DNA from: Hyphomicrobiales bacterium
Lineage (GTDB): Bacteria > Pseudomonadota > Alphaproteobacteria > Rhizobiales > Rhizobiaceae
Length of the DNA stretch: 33,397 bases
Direction: 5' to 3'
NCBI GenBank assembly: GCA_900474095.1
Contig: UCOA01000089.1
Coordinates: 1 to 33,397 of the forward strand
Shown here: positions 7,838 to 15,235 of the stretch, piece after piece
Position numbering within the stretch: position 1 is the first letter of the stretch
How the letters are laid out: the number at the start of each line of letters is the position of its first letter
Program-made: the position numbers and the translations under genes
Notes under the pieces: generated by a model
The model's input: the letters and a program-made list of their open reading frames with translations, nothing else
Database searches by the model: none
What the model was told of the DNA's origin: nothing

Positions 7838-9256
7838 ATGAGGTATCCCCGTGATTTGCATGGGTATGGCGCGACACCGCCGGATGCAGTCTGGCCTGGC
7901 GACGCGCGTATCGCCGTGCAATTCGTCGTCAACTACGAGGAAGGCGGCGAAAATTGCGTGCTGCATGGCGACATCGCGTCGGAAGCCTTCCTGTCGGAAA
8001 TCGTCGGCGCGCAGGCCTGGCCGGGGCAACGCCACTGGAACATGGAATCGGTTTACGAATACGGTGCTCGCGCCGGCTTCTGGCGGCTGCACCGGCTGCT
8101 GACCGATCGGCAGGTGCCGGTCACCGTCTATGGGGTTGCAACCGCGCTGAAGCGCTCGCCGGCGCAGGTCGCGGCGATGCAAGAGGCCGGCTGGGAAATC
8201 GCCTCGCACGGGTTGAAATGGGTCGAGCACAAGGACATGGATCACAGCGAGGAGCGCAAGCAAATCGCCGAAGCGGTAAGGTTGCATGAGATCGTCACCG
8301 GCGAGCGGCCACGGGGCTGGTACACCGGCCGCTGCTCGGCAAACACCGTCGATCTCCTCACCGAGGAAGGCGGGTTTGCCTATGTTTCCGACAGCTACGC
8401 CGACGACCTGCCGTATTGGCACGAGCATGGCGGCAGGTACCAGCTTGTCATTCCCTATACGCTCGACACCAACGACATGCGTTTTGCCACCGCTCAAGGA
8501 TTCAACAGCGGCGACCAGTTCTTCAGCTATCTGAAGGATACGTTCGACGTGCTTTATGCCGAAGGGGCGAGCGGCGCGCCGAAGATGATGAATATCGGTC
8601 TGCACTGCCGACTTGCCGGCCGGCCAGGGCGGGCGGCGGCGCTTGCCCGGTTCATCGACTACGTGAAGAGTCACGACAAGGTCTGGCTTACCCGCCGCAT
8701 CGAGATTGCCGAACATTGGGCGAAAGAACACCCCTTTCAACCCAACGAAAGCCATCCATCGCGCCTGTCGGAGGATGAATTCGTCGCGCGCTTCGGCGGC
8801 GTGTTCGAGCATTCGGACTGGATCGCCCGACGCGCCTTCGCCGAAGAACTCGGGCCTGCCAATGATACGGCGATCGGGCTTCACGCCGCGCTGGCGGCGG
8901 TGTTCCGCGAAGCGAGCGACGCAAAGCGGCTCGGCGTGCTCAATGCCCACCCGGATCTCGCCGGCAAGCTTGCGCAGGCAAAACGGCTGACCGAAAGCTC
9001 GACCAGCGAGCAGGCGTCCGCCGGGCTCAATGCGCTGACGGATGCCGAACGCGTGCGTTTCACCGATCTCAACAGCCGCTACGTCAAGGCCTTCGGCTTT
9101 CCCTTTATCATCGCCGTCAGAGGTCTCACGAAGGGCGATATTCTCGCGGCTTTCGAGCGGCGCATCGGCAACGACCGGCAGACGGAGTTTGATACGGCCT
9201 GCCGACAGGTGGAGCGGATTGCCCTGCTTCGCCTCACCGACATGCTGGCTGCCTGA
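7838..9256 (+). CDS. puuE: Allantoinase PuuE fused to OHCU decarboxylase UraD
   Basis: The 472-residue protein joins two enzymes of one pathway. Residues 1-300 are a polysaccharide-deacetylase-fold allantoinase (MRYPRDLHGYGATPPDAVWPGDARIAVQF, NYEEGGENCVLHGD, GWEIASHGLKW, PRGWYTGRCS). Residues 310-472 are UraD: LNAHPDLAGK with its active-site His, SEQASAGLNALT and YVKAFGFPFIIAVRG. UraD makes S-allantoin from OHCU and PuuE opens its ring to allantoate. The ATG at 7838 follows AGGGAGG by 9 bases; the open frame extends far upstream antisense to xdhA, but only this start fits. The opposite-strand frame of 533 codons is a shadow. allA follows after 45 bp. Confidence 0.95.
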   Translation: MRYPRDLHGYGATPPDAVWPGDARIAVQFVVNYEEGGENCVLHGDIASEAFLSEIVGAQAWPGQRHWNMESVYEYGARAGFWRLHRLLTDRQVPVTVYGVATALKRSPAQVAAMQEAGWEIASHGLKWVEHKDMDHSEERKQIAEAVRLHEIVTGERPRGWYTGRCSANTVDLLTEEGGFAYVSDSYADDLPYWHEHGGRYQLVIPYTLDTNDMRFATAQGFNSGDQFFSYLKDTFDVLYAEGASGAPKMMNIGLHCRLAGRPGRAAALARFIDYVKSHDKVWLTRRIEIAEHWAKEHPFQPNESHPSRLSEDEFVARFGGVFEHSDWIARRAFAEELGPANDTAIGLHAALAAVFREASDAKRLGVLNAHPDLAGKLAQAKRLTESSTSEQASAGLNALTDAERVRFTDLNSRYVKAFGFPFIIAVRGLTKGDILAAFERRIGNDRQTEFDTACRQVERIALLRLTDMLAA

Positions 9257-9301
9257 GTGGCTGGCCGCAGTCTCGGCAAACATTCCTGAGGAGGCGAACA
9301 T

Positions 9302-9787
9302 ATGAAAACGATCGATATCAGACCGCTCACCCGCGAGGCCTTCGCGCCGTTCGGCGACGTCCTGGAAACCGAGGGCGCCCCGAGCTTCCCGATCAATGCG
9401 GGCAAATGTGTGCGCTATCACGATCTTGCAAAGGTCGAGACGACGGGCAAAAAGGCCCGCCCGATGATCAGCCTGCTGCGCGGCGAGCCCTATCCGCTAC
9501 CGCTGGAGCTCAACATGGTCGAGCGCCATCCGCTCGGCAGCCAGGCGTTCATTCCGTTGGGCGAACATCCGTTCCTCGTCGTGGTGGCAGAGGAGACCGC
9601 CGATGGACCGGGCCAGCCGATTGCCTTCAGAACCGCGCCCGGACAGGGCGTCAATATCGGCCGCAATGTCTGGCACGGCATCCTGACGCCGCTGGAGGGC
9701 ATCTCCGAATTCGCCGTGGTGGACCGCGGCGGCGAGGGCATCAATCTTGAAGAACATTTCTACAAGCAGCCGTTCCTGATCCGCTGA
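9302..9787 (+). CDS. allA: Ureidoglycolate lyase
   Basis: This 161-residue cupin-like protein matches the AllA family: an N-terminal IRPLTREAFAPFGDVLE, then MVERHPLGSQAFIPL and FLVVVA, a central NIGRNVWHGILTPL and a C-terminal FAVVDRGG. AllA cleaves ureidoglycolate to glyoxylate and urea, the end of the allantoin route. GAGGAGG lies 8 bases before the ATG, and the gene probably shares a transcript with puuE-uraD. An allantoicase or allantoate amidohydrolase, needed to produce its substrate, is not found in this window. Confidence 0.93.
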   Translation: MKTIDIRPLTREAFAPFGDVLETEGAPSFPINAGKCVRYHDLAKVETTGKKARPMISLLRGEPYPLPLELNMVERHPLGSQAFIPLGEHPFLVVVAEETADGPGQPIAFRTAPGQGVNIGRNVWHGILTPLEGISEFAVVDRGGEGINLEEHFYKQPFLIR

Positions 9788-10064
9788 TCCTTCCAGCAAT
9801 TCTTAAGCCGGTCCATTGCGAGCCCAGCCCTGACCAAAACTGGAATACTTTCTGTCGCAAAAAATCGGTCGCAAAGCGCTGATTTTTGCGACGGAATGAA
9901 AACCTGATTGACGACCTCGCGAAACCGCAGAATTTTTGCGACAATGCCTCTGCTTTGCGCCGCCAATTGCGGCCATTGAAGCTGCGGCAAAACTCCGCAA
10001 TTGGCAACTGCCACCATGAAAAGTAACATCGGCCTGCCGTAAGCCTCTGGGCAGTGCCCGGCTC
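9788..10064. repeat. Gene-free stretch with three GTCGCAAAAA repeats
   Basis: No supported gene. The 10-mer GTCGCAAAAA occurs at 9854-9863 and its inverse TTTTTGCGAC at 9883-9892 and 9933-9942. The first two form an inverted repeat (13-base arm at 9854-9866, 12-base arm at 9881-9892) with a 14-base loop. It lies just after allA and could fold in the transcript, but no T-run follows, so an intrinsic terminator is not supported. Confidence 0.4.
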
Positions 10065-10292
10065 TTAAGGGACCAGCAACTTGGCGAAATGATAAAGCTG
10101 ATTGAGGAGCGACGCCGCCAGTCGTTGGAGGCGCGACATCGGCGCCGTCGGCACTCGCAGCCGCACATCACGGTCCAGAACAAGATATCGAAGGTGGCGG
10201 CAGACAGACTCGATCGAGACCTCCTCGATACGCTCCGACCTCATTAGATAAAGATCAGGAACTCGATTTGTGGCGTTATCTGAATGGTCCAT
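10065..10292 (-). CDS. Possible small hypothetical protein
   Basis: A 75-residue minus-strand frame (MDHSDNATNRVPDLYLMRS) has a GC-rich third codon position through its middle part (VSIESVCRHLRYLVLDRDVRLRVP), which suggests coding. No clear ribosome site precedes the ATG at 10292, and I recognise no family. It lies 25 bp downstream of a better supported small gene on the same strand, so the two could share a transcript. This may equally be a non-coding interval. Confidence 0.3.
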   Translation of the reverse strand: MDHSDNATNRVPDLYLMRSERIEEVSIESVCRHLRYLVLDRDVRLRVPTAPMSRLQRLAASLLNQLYHFAKLLVP

Positions 10293-10317
10293 GGCGACAC
10301 GAAACCTCTGCGATAAT

Positions 10318-10548
10318 TCAAGGACATATGAACTCGAATGCCTGCTCCGAAGTGGCGTCGAGGTCGAAAAGCACGGGATCGGCGTCAAGGCAATCGGCAC
10401 AGATTCCGCAACAGTCCTGATCGAATTCGCTGACCAGCTTCAGCCTTCGACAACAATCACAAACGACGGTGTCCTGAAGCGACGTCCGCCTTGGTGAAAT
10501 GATTTCCATTCGCAGCGAGCCTATAGGATTCGCGTGGAGCGCTGGCAT
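10318..10548 (-). CDS. Small Cys-rich protein, possible zinc-ribbon
   Basis: The 76-residue frame has an excellent ribosome site (AGGGAGG, 5 bases before the ATG at 10548). It contains a Cys-rich core, VVCDCCRRLKLVSEF then DCCGICADCL, that could bind one Zn ion through two Cys pairs. An acidic tail follows (DADPVLFDLDATSEQAFEF). It looks like a small conserved hypothetical protein rather than a fragment of a larger gene. The plus-strand open frame across the same bases lacks a ribosome site and was rejected. Function unknown; a regulator or metal-binding adaptor would fit but is only inference. Confidence 0.6.
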   Translation of the reverse strand: MPALHANPIGSLRMEIISPRRTSLQDTVVCDCCRRLKLVSEFDQDCCGICADCLDADPVLFDLDATSEQAFEFICP

Positions 10549-10726
10549 GACAACCTCCCTGATCTGGCTTGTTAAATGGGGTCGTCATAGACAAGTGTCC
10601 AGATGTGCGGGGGTGTGTCGCGCCTACATCGCCGCCTGGTGGCACGGACAATCTCGGGGCATGTTCTGCCTCGACTAACAAGCGAAAACGCATCTCCGCG
10701 GGATATTCGCGACGATGGGCATGTTC

Positions 10727-10751
10727 GGAACAATCGCGTATTCGCTCCGTT
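10727..10751 (+). promoter_or_regulatory. EcfG-type general stress response promoter
   Basis: GGAAC at 10727-10731 and CGTT at 10748-10751 are separated by 16 bases. This matches the alphaproteobacterial EcfG consensus (GGAAC, 16-17 bases, CGTT) exactly. It lies 66 bp upstream of the start codon at 10818. The gene behind it would thus be under PhyR/NepR/EcfG control. The match is read from sequence; use by EcfG is inferred. Confidence 0.65.
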
Positions 10752-10817
10752 AACTGCGGCACGGCTGGAACTCTCCTGGAACGGCCGCTCCGATACTGGA
10801 ACCAAGGAACCAAAACG

Positions 10818-11081
10818 ATGCCTCCGATGCAATCAATTCCGCGCCCTGACGGCAATCTGACGCTGGAAAACGCCGTCGAAGCGGTTCGGCCGTCGTTCGA
10901 TGATCTCGTTTCGCTCGCCGACGTCAGCGTCGAAGCAGCTGCTGGGCCGGAAATGCCGGAAACGTTCATGGCTCTCGCGCGACGGGCGGAAAGCGTGGGA
11001 TGGACATTGGACATTGCCGAGGATGCGATCAGACAGTTGGCGCATGAGTACCTAGGTGCGCGTGGGGCATTTGCGGATTAA
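10818..11081 (+). CDS. Hypothetical protein, predicted EcfG-regulated
   Basis: This 87-residue protein starts at an ATG with AAGGA 9 bases upstream. It begins MPPMQSIPRPDGNLTLENAVEA and ends in an Ala-rich helical stretch (MALARRAESVGWTLDIAEDAIRQLAHEYLGARG). The frame is open further upstream to 10569, but that part has no coding character and contains the promoter-like sequence. No family was recognised. There is no signal peptide or membrane segment, so it should be cytosolic. A textbook EcfG promoter 66 bp upstream suggests induction by stress or starvation. Confidence 0.6.
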   Translation: MPPMQSIPRPDGNLTLENAVEAVRPSFDDLVSLADVSVEAAAGPEMPETFMALARRAESVGWTLDIAEDAIRQLAHEYLGARGAFAD

Positions 11082-11110
11082 TCCGATATCGCAGTCCGCC
11101 AAATTGGAGC

Positions 11111-11175
11111 TTGCCCATCTATTTCTTTCACGTAAAGCACCGTGACCGCGTCGGCGAGGATTTGGAGGGTAGTTC
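11111..11175 (+). pseudogene. Remnant of a DUF6894-like small protein
   Basis: Translation from a TTG at 11111 reads PIYFFHVKHRDRVGEDLEG, which resembles the opening of the small DUF6894 family of rhizobia (MPxYFFxxxxGDxxxDxEG). Similarity stops after about 20 codons, and the rest of the frame (Cys-, Arg- and Pro-rich) looks non-coding. There is no proper start codon or spaced ribosome site. I read it as a truncated relic. The remaining stretch to 11403 shows no other supported gene. Confidence 0.35.
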
Positions 11176-11403
11176 GAAATGCTGCGAGCATTTTGGGTCC
11201 GTAACGGTCCGCGCTCGCTTCCATCACTGCCCCCTTCTTCTTTGGCCACCATGTCGATCGCGATGGCCCCGTACTATCGTCACAGGAATGCAGCGGCGGC
11301 GTCAATTGAAATTTGTGCGGGCGATCGCCACCAAAGGGTTTCCAGGACCGCACTGATGGCCGATAATCGGCGGCAGAGCCACGCGCTCTGGCCTGGAGAT
11401 ACG

Positions 11404-12336
11404 ATGATGTCACCGCGATACTCGATCAATCGGCGTGGGGCCCTTGCTCTGATGGTCGGCGCGGGGGCTCTGGTTGGCTTTTCCAACCAGTCCTCGGCTC
11501 AGGTGTCGTCGCTCTTGACTAAACCGATCCCGTCATCTGGCGAAATGCTTCCAGTCGTGGGTCTGGGAAGCTGGATCACTTTCAACGTTGGCGATGATGG
11601 CGAACTTCAGGACGAGTGTGCATCCGTAATGCGGGCCTTCTTCGCGGCGGGAGGAAGACTGATCGATTCCTCGCCGATGTATGGTTCGGCTCAGCAGACG
11701 ATCGGTTACGGTCTCGACAAGCTATCCCGGCCAAAGGCGCTGTTTTCCGCCGACAAGGTCTGGATCAGCGATCCCGGAGCAGGGCGCGAGCAGATCGCGC
11801 AGTCCCAGGAGTTGTGGGGCATACCGAAATTCCACCTGCTCCAGGTCCACAATCTGCTGAGTTGGGAAGCGCATCTGCAGACGCTCTTCGAGATGAAAGC
11901 CGCAGGCCAACTCAACTATGTCGGTATCACAACCTCTGAAGGACGCCGTCATGCCGAAATCGAAGATATCATGGCCTCCCAGCCGATCGATTTCGTCCAA
12001 ATTTCCTATAACGTCCTGGATCGCGAGGTGGAGGACCGCATCCTGCCGCTCGCTCTCGAACGCAAGATCGCCGTCATCGTCAATCGCCCCTTCCGGCAGG
12101 GCGACCTGATCGCTGACACGGCGGACCAGCCTTTGCCGGATTGGATTTCGGAAACGGGAGCGAAGAACTGGGCGCAACTGATGCTGACGTTCATCATCTC
12201 GCATCCGGCCGTGACCTGTGCGATTCCAGCCACCTCGAACGTTTCGCATGTCCAGGAAAACATGAATGCGGCAACCGGAGCCTTCATGGAACCGGCCTTG
12301 CGCAAACGCACCATCGACTACGTGGAAAGCCTGTAA
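11404..12336 (+). CDS. Tat-exported aldo/keto reductase
   Basis: The 310-residue protein opens with a twin-arginine signal (SINRRGALALMVGAGALVGF, predicted cleavage near A32-Q33). An aldo/keto reductase barrel follows. The AKR tetrad is complete: D88 and Y93 (LIDSSPMYG), K118 (SADKVWI) and H149 (LLQVHNLL). Later motifs include YVGITTS, DFVQISYNVLDREVEDRILPLA and a C-terminal AIPATSNVSHVQENMNA. The Tat signal implies folding with cofactor in the cytoplasm and export to the periplasm, where NADPH is scarce; the electron donor is unclear. Two adjacent ATGs (11404, 11407) both fit the GGAGA ribosome site. A membrane protein gene follows after 31 bp. Confidence 0.88.
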   Translation: MMSPRYSINRRGALALMVGAGALVGFSNQSSAQVSSLLTKPIPSSGEMLPVVGLGSWITFNVGDDGELQDECASVMRAFFAAGGRLIDSSPMYGSAQQTIGYGLDKLSRPKALFSADKVWISDPGAGREQIAQSQELWGIPKFHLLQVHNLLSWEAHLQTLFEMKAAGQLNYVGITTSEGRRHAEIEDIMASQPIDFVQISYNVLDREVEDRILPLALERKIAVIVNRPFRQGDLIADTADQPLPDWISETGAKNWAQLMLTFIISHPAVTCAIPATSNVSHVQENMNAATGAFMEPALRKRTIDYVESL

Positions 12337-12367
12337 TGCCTGTCCGCTCGATTGGATGGAACCTGGC

Positions 12368-13012
12368 ATGACAGAGTGGTGGTCCTACAGGCCATCAGAC
12401 TTTTTGATGTACTCACCGCGCGTCTATTTGAGGCAAATCGAGATTTACAACAACGCGCTCTGGCCGCTTCAGTTGGTGATGCTGCTGGTGGGAATAGGTC
12501 TTGTCTGGTTGCTCCTGCGGTCTCGCCAGAATGACGGGAGGATCGTCGCGATTGTTCTGGCTGCGCTTTGGCTGTTTGTCGGATGGGACTATCTCTGGTC
12601 GCGCCTTTCGAGCATCAACTGGGCCGCCACCTATGCGGCTTGTGGCTTCGCGGTTCAGGCAATTCTGATGATCGTTGTTCACGTCATGCCGTCCAAAAGT
12701 CGAGCGCCCTTGCTAAACGGGATATCCGGGCCTGTCGTCGCTGCGGTGGCTGTACTGCTCTATCCCGGCCTGTCGCTAATTGCCGGCCGAGGACTGGGGA
12801 CATCCGAAGTCTTCGGCATAATGCCAGACCCAACTGCGATCGCCACAATCGGCTTTCTGGCATCGATGCGGCAGCGCTACGATTTTGTGTTGTTCGTGAT
12901 CCCGACGCTCTGGTGCATCATCAGCAGCGCCACGCTTTACGCCATGGTGGATACGACGTGGTGGATTCCGCTGGCAATGTGTGTCCTTGGAATTGCAGCG
13001 ACTTTCGCCTGA
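12368..13012 (+). CDS. DUF6064-like integral membrane protein
   Basis: This 214-residue protein starts MTEWWSYRPSDFLMYSPRVYLRQIEIYN and has six or so hydrophobic spans (LQLVMLLVGIGLVWLLL, IVAIVLAALWLFVGWDYL, ATYAACGFAVQAILMIVV, VVAAVAVLLYPGLSLI, VLFVIPTLWCIISSATLY, WIPLAMCVLGIAATF). The N-terminal pattern and length fit the DUF6064 family, of unknown function. It follows the Tat-exported reductase after 31 bp on the same strand, so it may be a membrane partner of that enzyme; this is inference from position only. The frame is open upstream, but the ATG at 12368 gives the natural N terminus. Confidence 0.72.
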   Translation: MTEWWSYRPSDFLMYSPRVYLRQIEIYNNALWPLQLVMLLVGIGLVWLLLRSRQNDGRIVAIVLAALWLFVGWDYLWSRLSSINWAATYAACGFAVQAILMIVVHVMPSKSRAPLLNGISGPVVAAVAVLLYPGLSLIAGRGLGTSEVFGIMPDPTAIATIGFLASMRQRYDFVLFVIPTLWCIISSATLYAMVDTTWWIPLAMCVLGIAATFA

Positions 13013-13362
13013 CACAACAGAGCCTGATTTCAGCCCTGCCTGCTTGTGCACTTCGAATGACGCTCTCGGAGTTCCCCGACAGTTCCAGACAATGGTAACA
13101 GTGCTTCGGTTCAAGCACGGTCACGGAACTCCGCGGTGGAACGAGTCGCGGCCACGCTGCTGGCCGGGAAAGATCACGCCGCCGAGATCGGCAACGTGGT
13201 GATCGCGCGAAAGCCAACCGACAAGAACCAGACGTATCGATGCGAAATGGATCCTCGGACGTCTGTCCTACGCATGCAAATGGGCTGCCCGGATTTTGAT
13301 CGGTGGCAGGAGCGCCAAGCGTTCCAATGGTTGCAACGCCCGACCGTTATCAGTCTTCACAA
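13013..13362. other. Gene-free stretch
   Basis: No gene is supported here. A GTG-initiated plus-strand frame (13136-13513) runs through and into the opposite strand of the YidB-like gene; it has no ribosome site and no recognisable domain. No clear terminator or repeat was seen. Confidence 0.4.
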
Positions 13363-13944
13363 TTACACGACGGTAGGCTTGATTGAAGGTACCGACGTCT
13401 GCGGCTCGGTCATAGCGTCCCCGTCTTCCCCTGGAGGCAGCGTCCCGTCCGGCGTTAGGCCATCGACGGCTTTCGGAAGGTCTCGTGACAAACGACTGAG
13501 GACCTCCTCCTGAGTCAGTCCAGTCCGCGAGACGATGTCCTGGAGCACATCGGGACCGAGTGCTTCCGACAGGCCCCGATTGTCGATCTCTTCGTTGGGG
13601 CCGTCCTGAACCCAGGACTTCGCTGTCTCTCCGTGGCCTGTCTGGCTGAACTGGTCGAGCAGCCCACCAAGGCCGCCGCTCAAGATACCGCCACCGCCGG
13701 AAGTCCCGCGCAGGAGATCGCCAAGACCTCCCAGCCCGCCTGAGCCGCCCAAGCCTCCAAGCAGATCTCCTAGGCCACCCGGCTGTCCGGATGAGGTCGG
13801 GTCGTTTGTGGGGTCTGCATTCGGGTCGGTGGGTCGCCGAGCGTTCGCGGCGAGGCCTCTGAGAACCTCGGCGATCTTTTCGCGATTCTGATATCCGGCT
13901 ACTGCTAGAACACTCAGGAGTGCGGTCATTGCGCTGCGTGACAT
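13363..13944 (-). CDS. YidB-like (DUF937) protein
   Basis: The 193-residue protein starts MSRSAMTALLSVLAVAGYQNREKIAEVLRG with a GGGAGGA ribosome site 7 bases before the ATG at 13944. It has a Gly/Leu-rich repetitive middle (GGLGDLLGGLGGSGGLGGLGD, about residues 60-105). The C-terminal domain contains WVQDGPNEEIDNRGLSEALGPDVLQDIVSRTGL and is typical of YidB family proteins. A possible EcfG-like promoter lies upstream (GGAAC, 16 bases, AGTT, minus strand, 13988-14012). YidB proteins have no established biochemical role. The frame extends upstream of 13944 without coding signal. Confidence 0.82.
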   Translation of the reverse strand: MSRSAMTALLSVLAVAGYQNREKIAEVLRGLAANARRPTDPNADPTNDPTSSGQPGGLGDLLGGLGGSGGLGGLGDLLRGTSGGGGILSGGLGGLLDQFSQTGHGETAKSWVQDGPNEEIDNRGLSEALGPDVLQDIVSRTGLTQEEVLSRLSRDLPKAVDGLTPDGTLPPGEDGDAMTEPQTSVPSIKPTVV

Positions 13945-13987
13945 TCGAAATCCTCCCAGACTTTCACCTGATGATGAACGATCTGGT

Positions 13988-14012
13988 AACTTGCAGACAT
14001 GCGGTATGTTCC
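13988..14012 (-). promoter_or_regulatory. Possible EcfG-like promoter for the YidB-like gene
   Basis: Read on the minus strand, GGAAC (14012-14008) is followed after 16 bases by AGTT (13991-13988), one mismatch from the EcfG -10 element CGTT. It lies 44 bp before the start codon at 13944. Weaker than the site at 10727, but of the same spacing. Confidence 0.35.
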
Positions 14013-14157
14013 AACGGAATCCGCAGATCGGGCCCACTTGTCGACGAACCCTCTTAATCACTAGATCAGTGACCGCGCGGAGGGCAAAACACGAAGCGAG
14101 TTTCTGTGGCGAGATACCAATCGTAAAGAAGATCAAGGACAGGTTCTTTGCGAGGGT

Positions 14158-14505
14158 CTAAAGGCGGACTTCCAGAACCATGTTGAACGCGGTTTCCGCT
14201 GATCGACGCACTTTGGTGAAGCCGCCGGCATTGAGCACTTGCGTCAGCTTCTTCTCCCTAGCCTGCGCACCAAGTGCTGCGCCCACTTCTTGCCCCAGCG
14301 ATGCCGGCACGCACGTGTTGGCCGACGCTGCATAGAAGACGCGGCCAACCGGATTGAGGTTGTCCGAGAGGCTGTCGCCCGCCATCGGTTCGACCAGCAT
14401 CAGCGTGCCGTCGGGCTTCAGGGTCTTTGCAATTTGGTGGACTGCACCGACAGGGTCGCCAATGTCGTGAAGCGCATCAAAGATGGTGACCAGGTCGAAT
14501 CCCAT
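14158..14505 (-). pseudogene. 5'-truncated SAM-dependent methyltransferase
   Basis: The 115-residue frame is the C-terminal part of a class I methyltransferase: FDLVTIFDALHDIGDP (motif around strand 4), then LKPDGTLMLVEPMAG, NLNPVGRVFYAAS, SLGQEVGAALGAQ and a C-terminal GGFTKVRRSAET. The N-terminal SAM-binding glycine motif is missing. Upstream of the internal ATG the frame still reads EFRG, then loses similarity and hits a stop at 14557-14559. An IS-like terminal repeat lies at 14630-14650. I infer that insertion and deletion removed the 5' half. It is probably non-functional. Confidence 0.7.
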
Positions 14506-14629
14506 GCCACGGAATTCCTGTAGCTGCCTGCGAATGTCGAGGCAGCCATTCGAATATCATTGCCTGTCGGGCGCTCCTGACTACGGTTGTCTCAGGTCGT
14601 GCCCCCCAGGCGTTACGAGGCAGGGAGCG

Positions 14630-14650
14630 GCGGATATTGTTGAAAAAGCC
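14630..14650 (+). repeat. Solo copy of an IS-like terminal repeat
   Basis: This 21-bp block, containing GATATTGTTGAAAAAG, is identical to 18921-18941 and is matched in inverted orientation, with one mismatch, at 19123-19142. It lies next to the truncated methyltransferase and a transposase remnant, so it is probably the leftover end of a mobile element. Confidence 0.6.
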
Positions 14651-14704
14651 CTCAGAAACCTCAAAACCAATCACTTCATGAAGGAAATCATCGCTTCAAT
14701 GGGC

Positions 14705-14762
14705 GGTGCGCACCGCACGGGAGCACACTTCAGGGGGAAAATTTGTCTATTGTCTTACTCAT
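14705..14762 (-). pseudogene. Frameshifted N-terminal fragment of an IS3-family OrfA
   Basis: From the ATG at 14760-14762, preceded by GGAG, the frame reads MSKTIDKFSP and then hits TGA. Removing one C from the run of five C's restores KFSPEVCSRAVRTAH, which resembles the conserved OrfA start 'KFSPEVRARAVRMV' of IS3-family transposases common in rhizobia. Similarity then ends about 18 codons in. This is a decayed IS end with a one-base insertion. The flank at 14763-14850 may be its noncoding end. Confidence 0.6.
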
Positions 14763-15019
14763 GAGGTCTCCACTTCTGAGGAGTTGGAGCCTCCGGCGCG
14801 GTACATTGGGCAGAGGAGCGCAGGCTTGGATGTGTCCAGTATCCGTCGCGGCACAGGTTCGATCGGCGTGCCAGAGAATTGGTCTCTTGGATAGCGAACG
14901 GAAACCGGACAACTCGATTTGCAGATAGCGCGGGCACTACTATCGCGCGAACCGTGAGGATTGTTGCCGGGTGCTTCCATTTTTCAGGAATAGGCTTGAA
15001 CCGAGTGATCGGGGCCGGA
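14763..15019. other. Gene-free stretch next to IS remnant
   Basis: No gene supported. The bases next to 14763 are probably the noncoding end of the IS3-type remnant. The rest shows only unconvincing frames on both strands. Confidence 0.4.
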
Positions 15020-15235
15020 TCACCAATTGCCAGGATCAGCGGTATGATCGAGATTGGCGAACTCGGCTGCCTGCTCTCGATCCAAGTCGAAATCGACCTT
15101 CTGTCCTCTGTCGTCGGTGACCGAATAGTGGAGGGGCGCTGGGCCCCTGGTGAGCGCCTGATACATGAGGAGAGCGGCCTCTTCGACGGTGTCGGCCTCA
15201 ATTTCCTGCGTAGTGGTAACCGCAAATTTGTGCAT
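15020..15235 (-). CDS. Small hypothetical protein
   Basis: This 71-residue frame begins MHKFAVTTTQEIEADTVEEAAL and has an AGGAG ribosome site about 9 bases before the ATG at 15235. The first half looks like an alpha/beta fold with a strand-helix pattern (VEEAALLMYQALTRG). The middle reads HYSVTDDRGQKVDFDLDREQAAEF, an amphipathic acidic pattern. Small rhizobial proteins of this type occur, but I cannot name a family. It is divergent from the HtrA-like gene. No signal peptide. Confidence 0.6.
   Translation of the reverse strand: MHKFAVTTTQEIEADTVEEAALLMYQALTRGPAPLHYSVTDDRGQKVDFDLDREQAAEFANLDHTADPGNW

Noticed and set aside
7830-7841. Three-codon leader ORF (ATG GCT TCA TGA) overlapping the puuE start
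   Set aside because: It probably arises by chance; the ribosome site spacing fits the puuE start, and no regulatory pattern is visible.
10270-10497. Plus-strand 75-codon frame
   Set aside because: No ribosome site, and it overlaps the minus-strand Cys-rich gene, which has a strong one.
11078-11413. 111-codon minus-strand frame over the DUF6894-like remnant
   Set aside because: No ribosome site or recognisable domain; the plus-strand similarity to a known small family is more convincing, though weak.
13136-13513. 125-codon GTG-initiated plus-strand frame
   Set aside because: No ribosome site or family, and its 3' half is antisense to the YidB-like gene.
14755-15225. 156-codon minus-strand frame
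   Set aside because: Composition is Pro/Arg/Ser-rich as in shadow frames, and it overlaps a better supported small gene in another frame.
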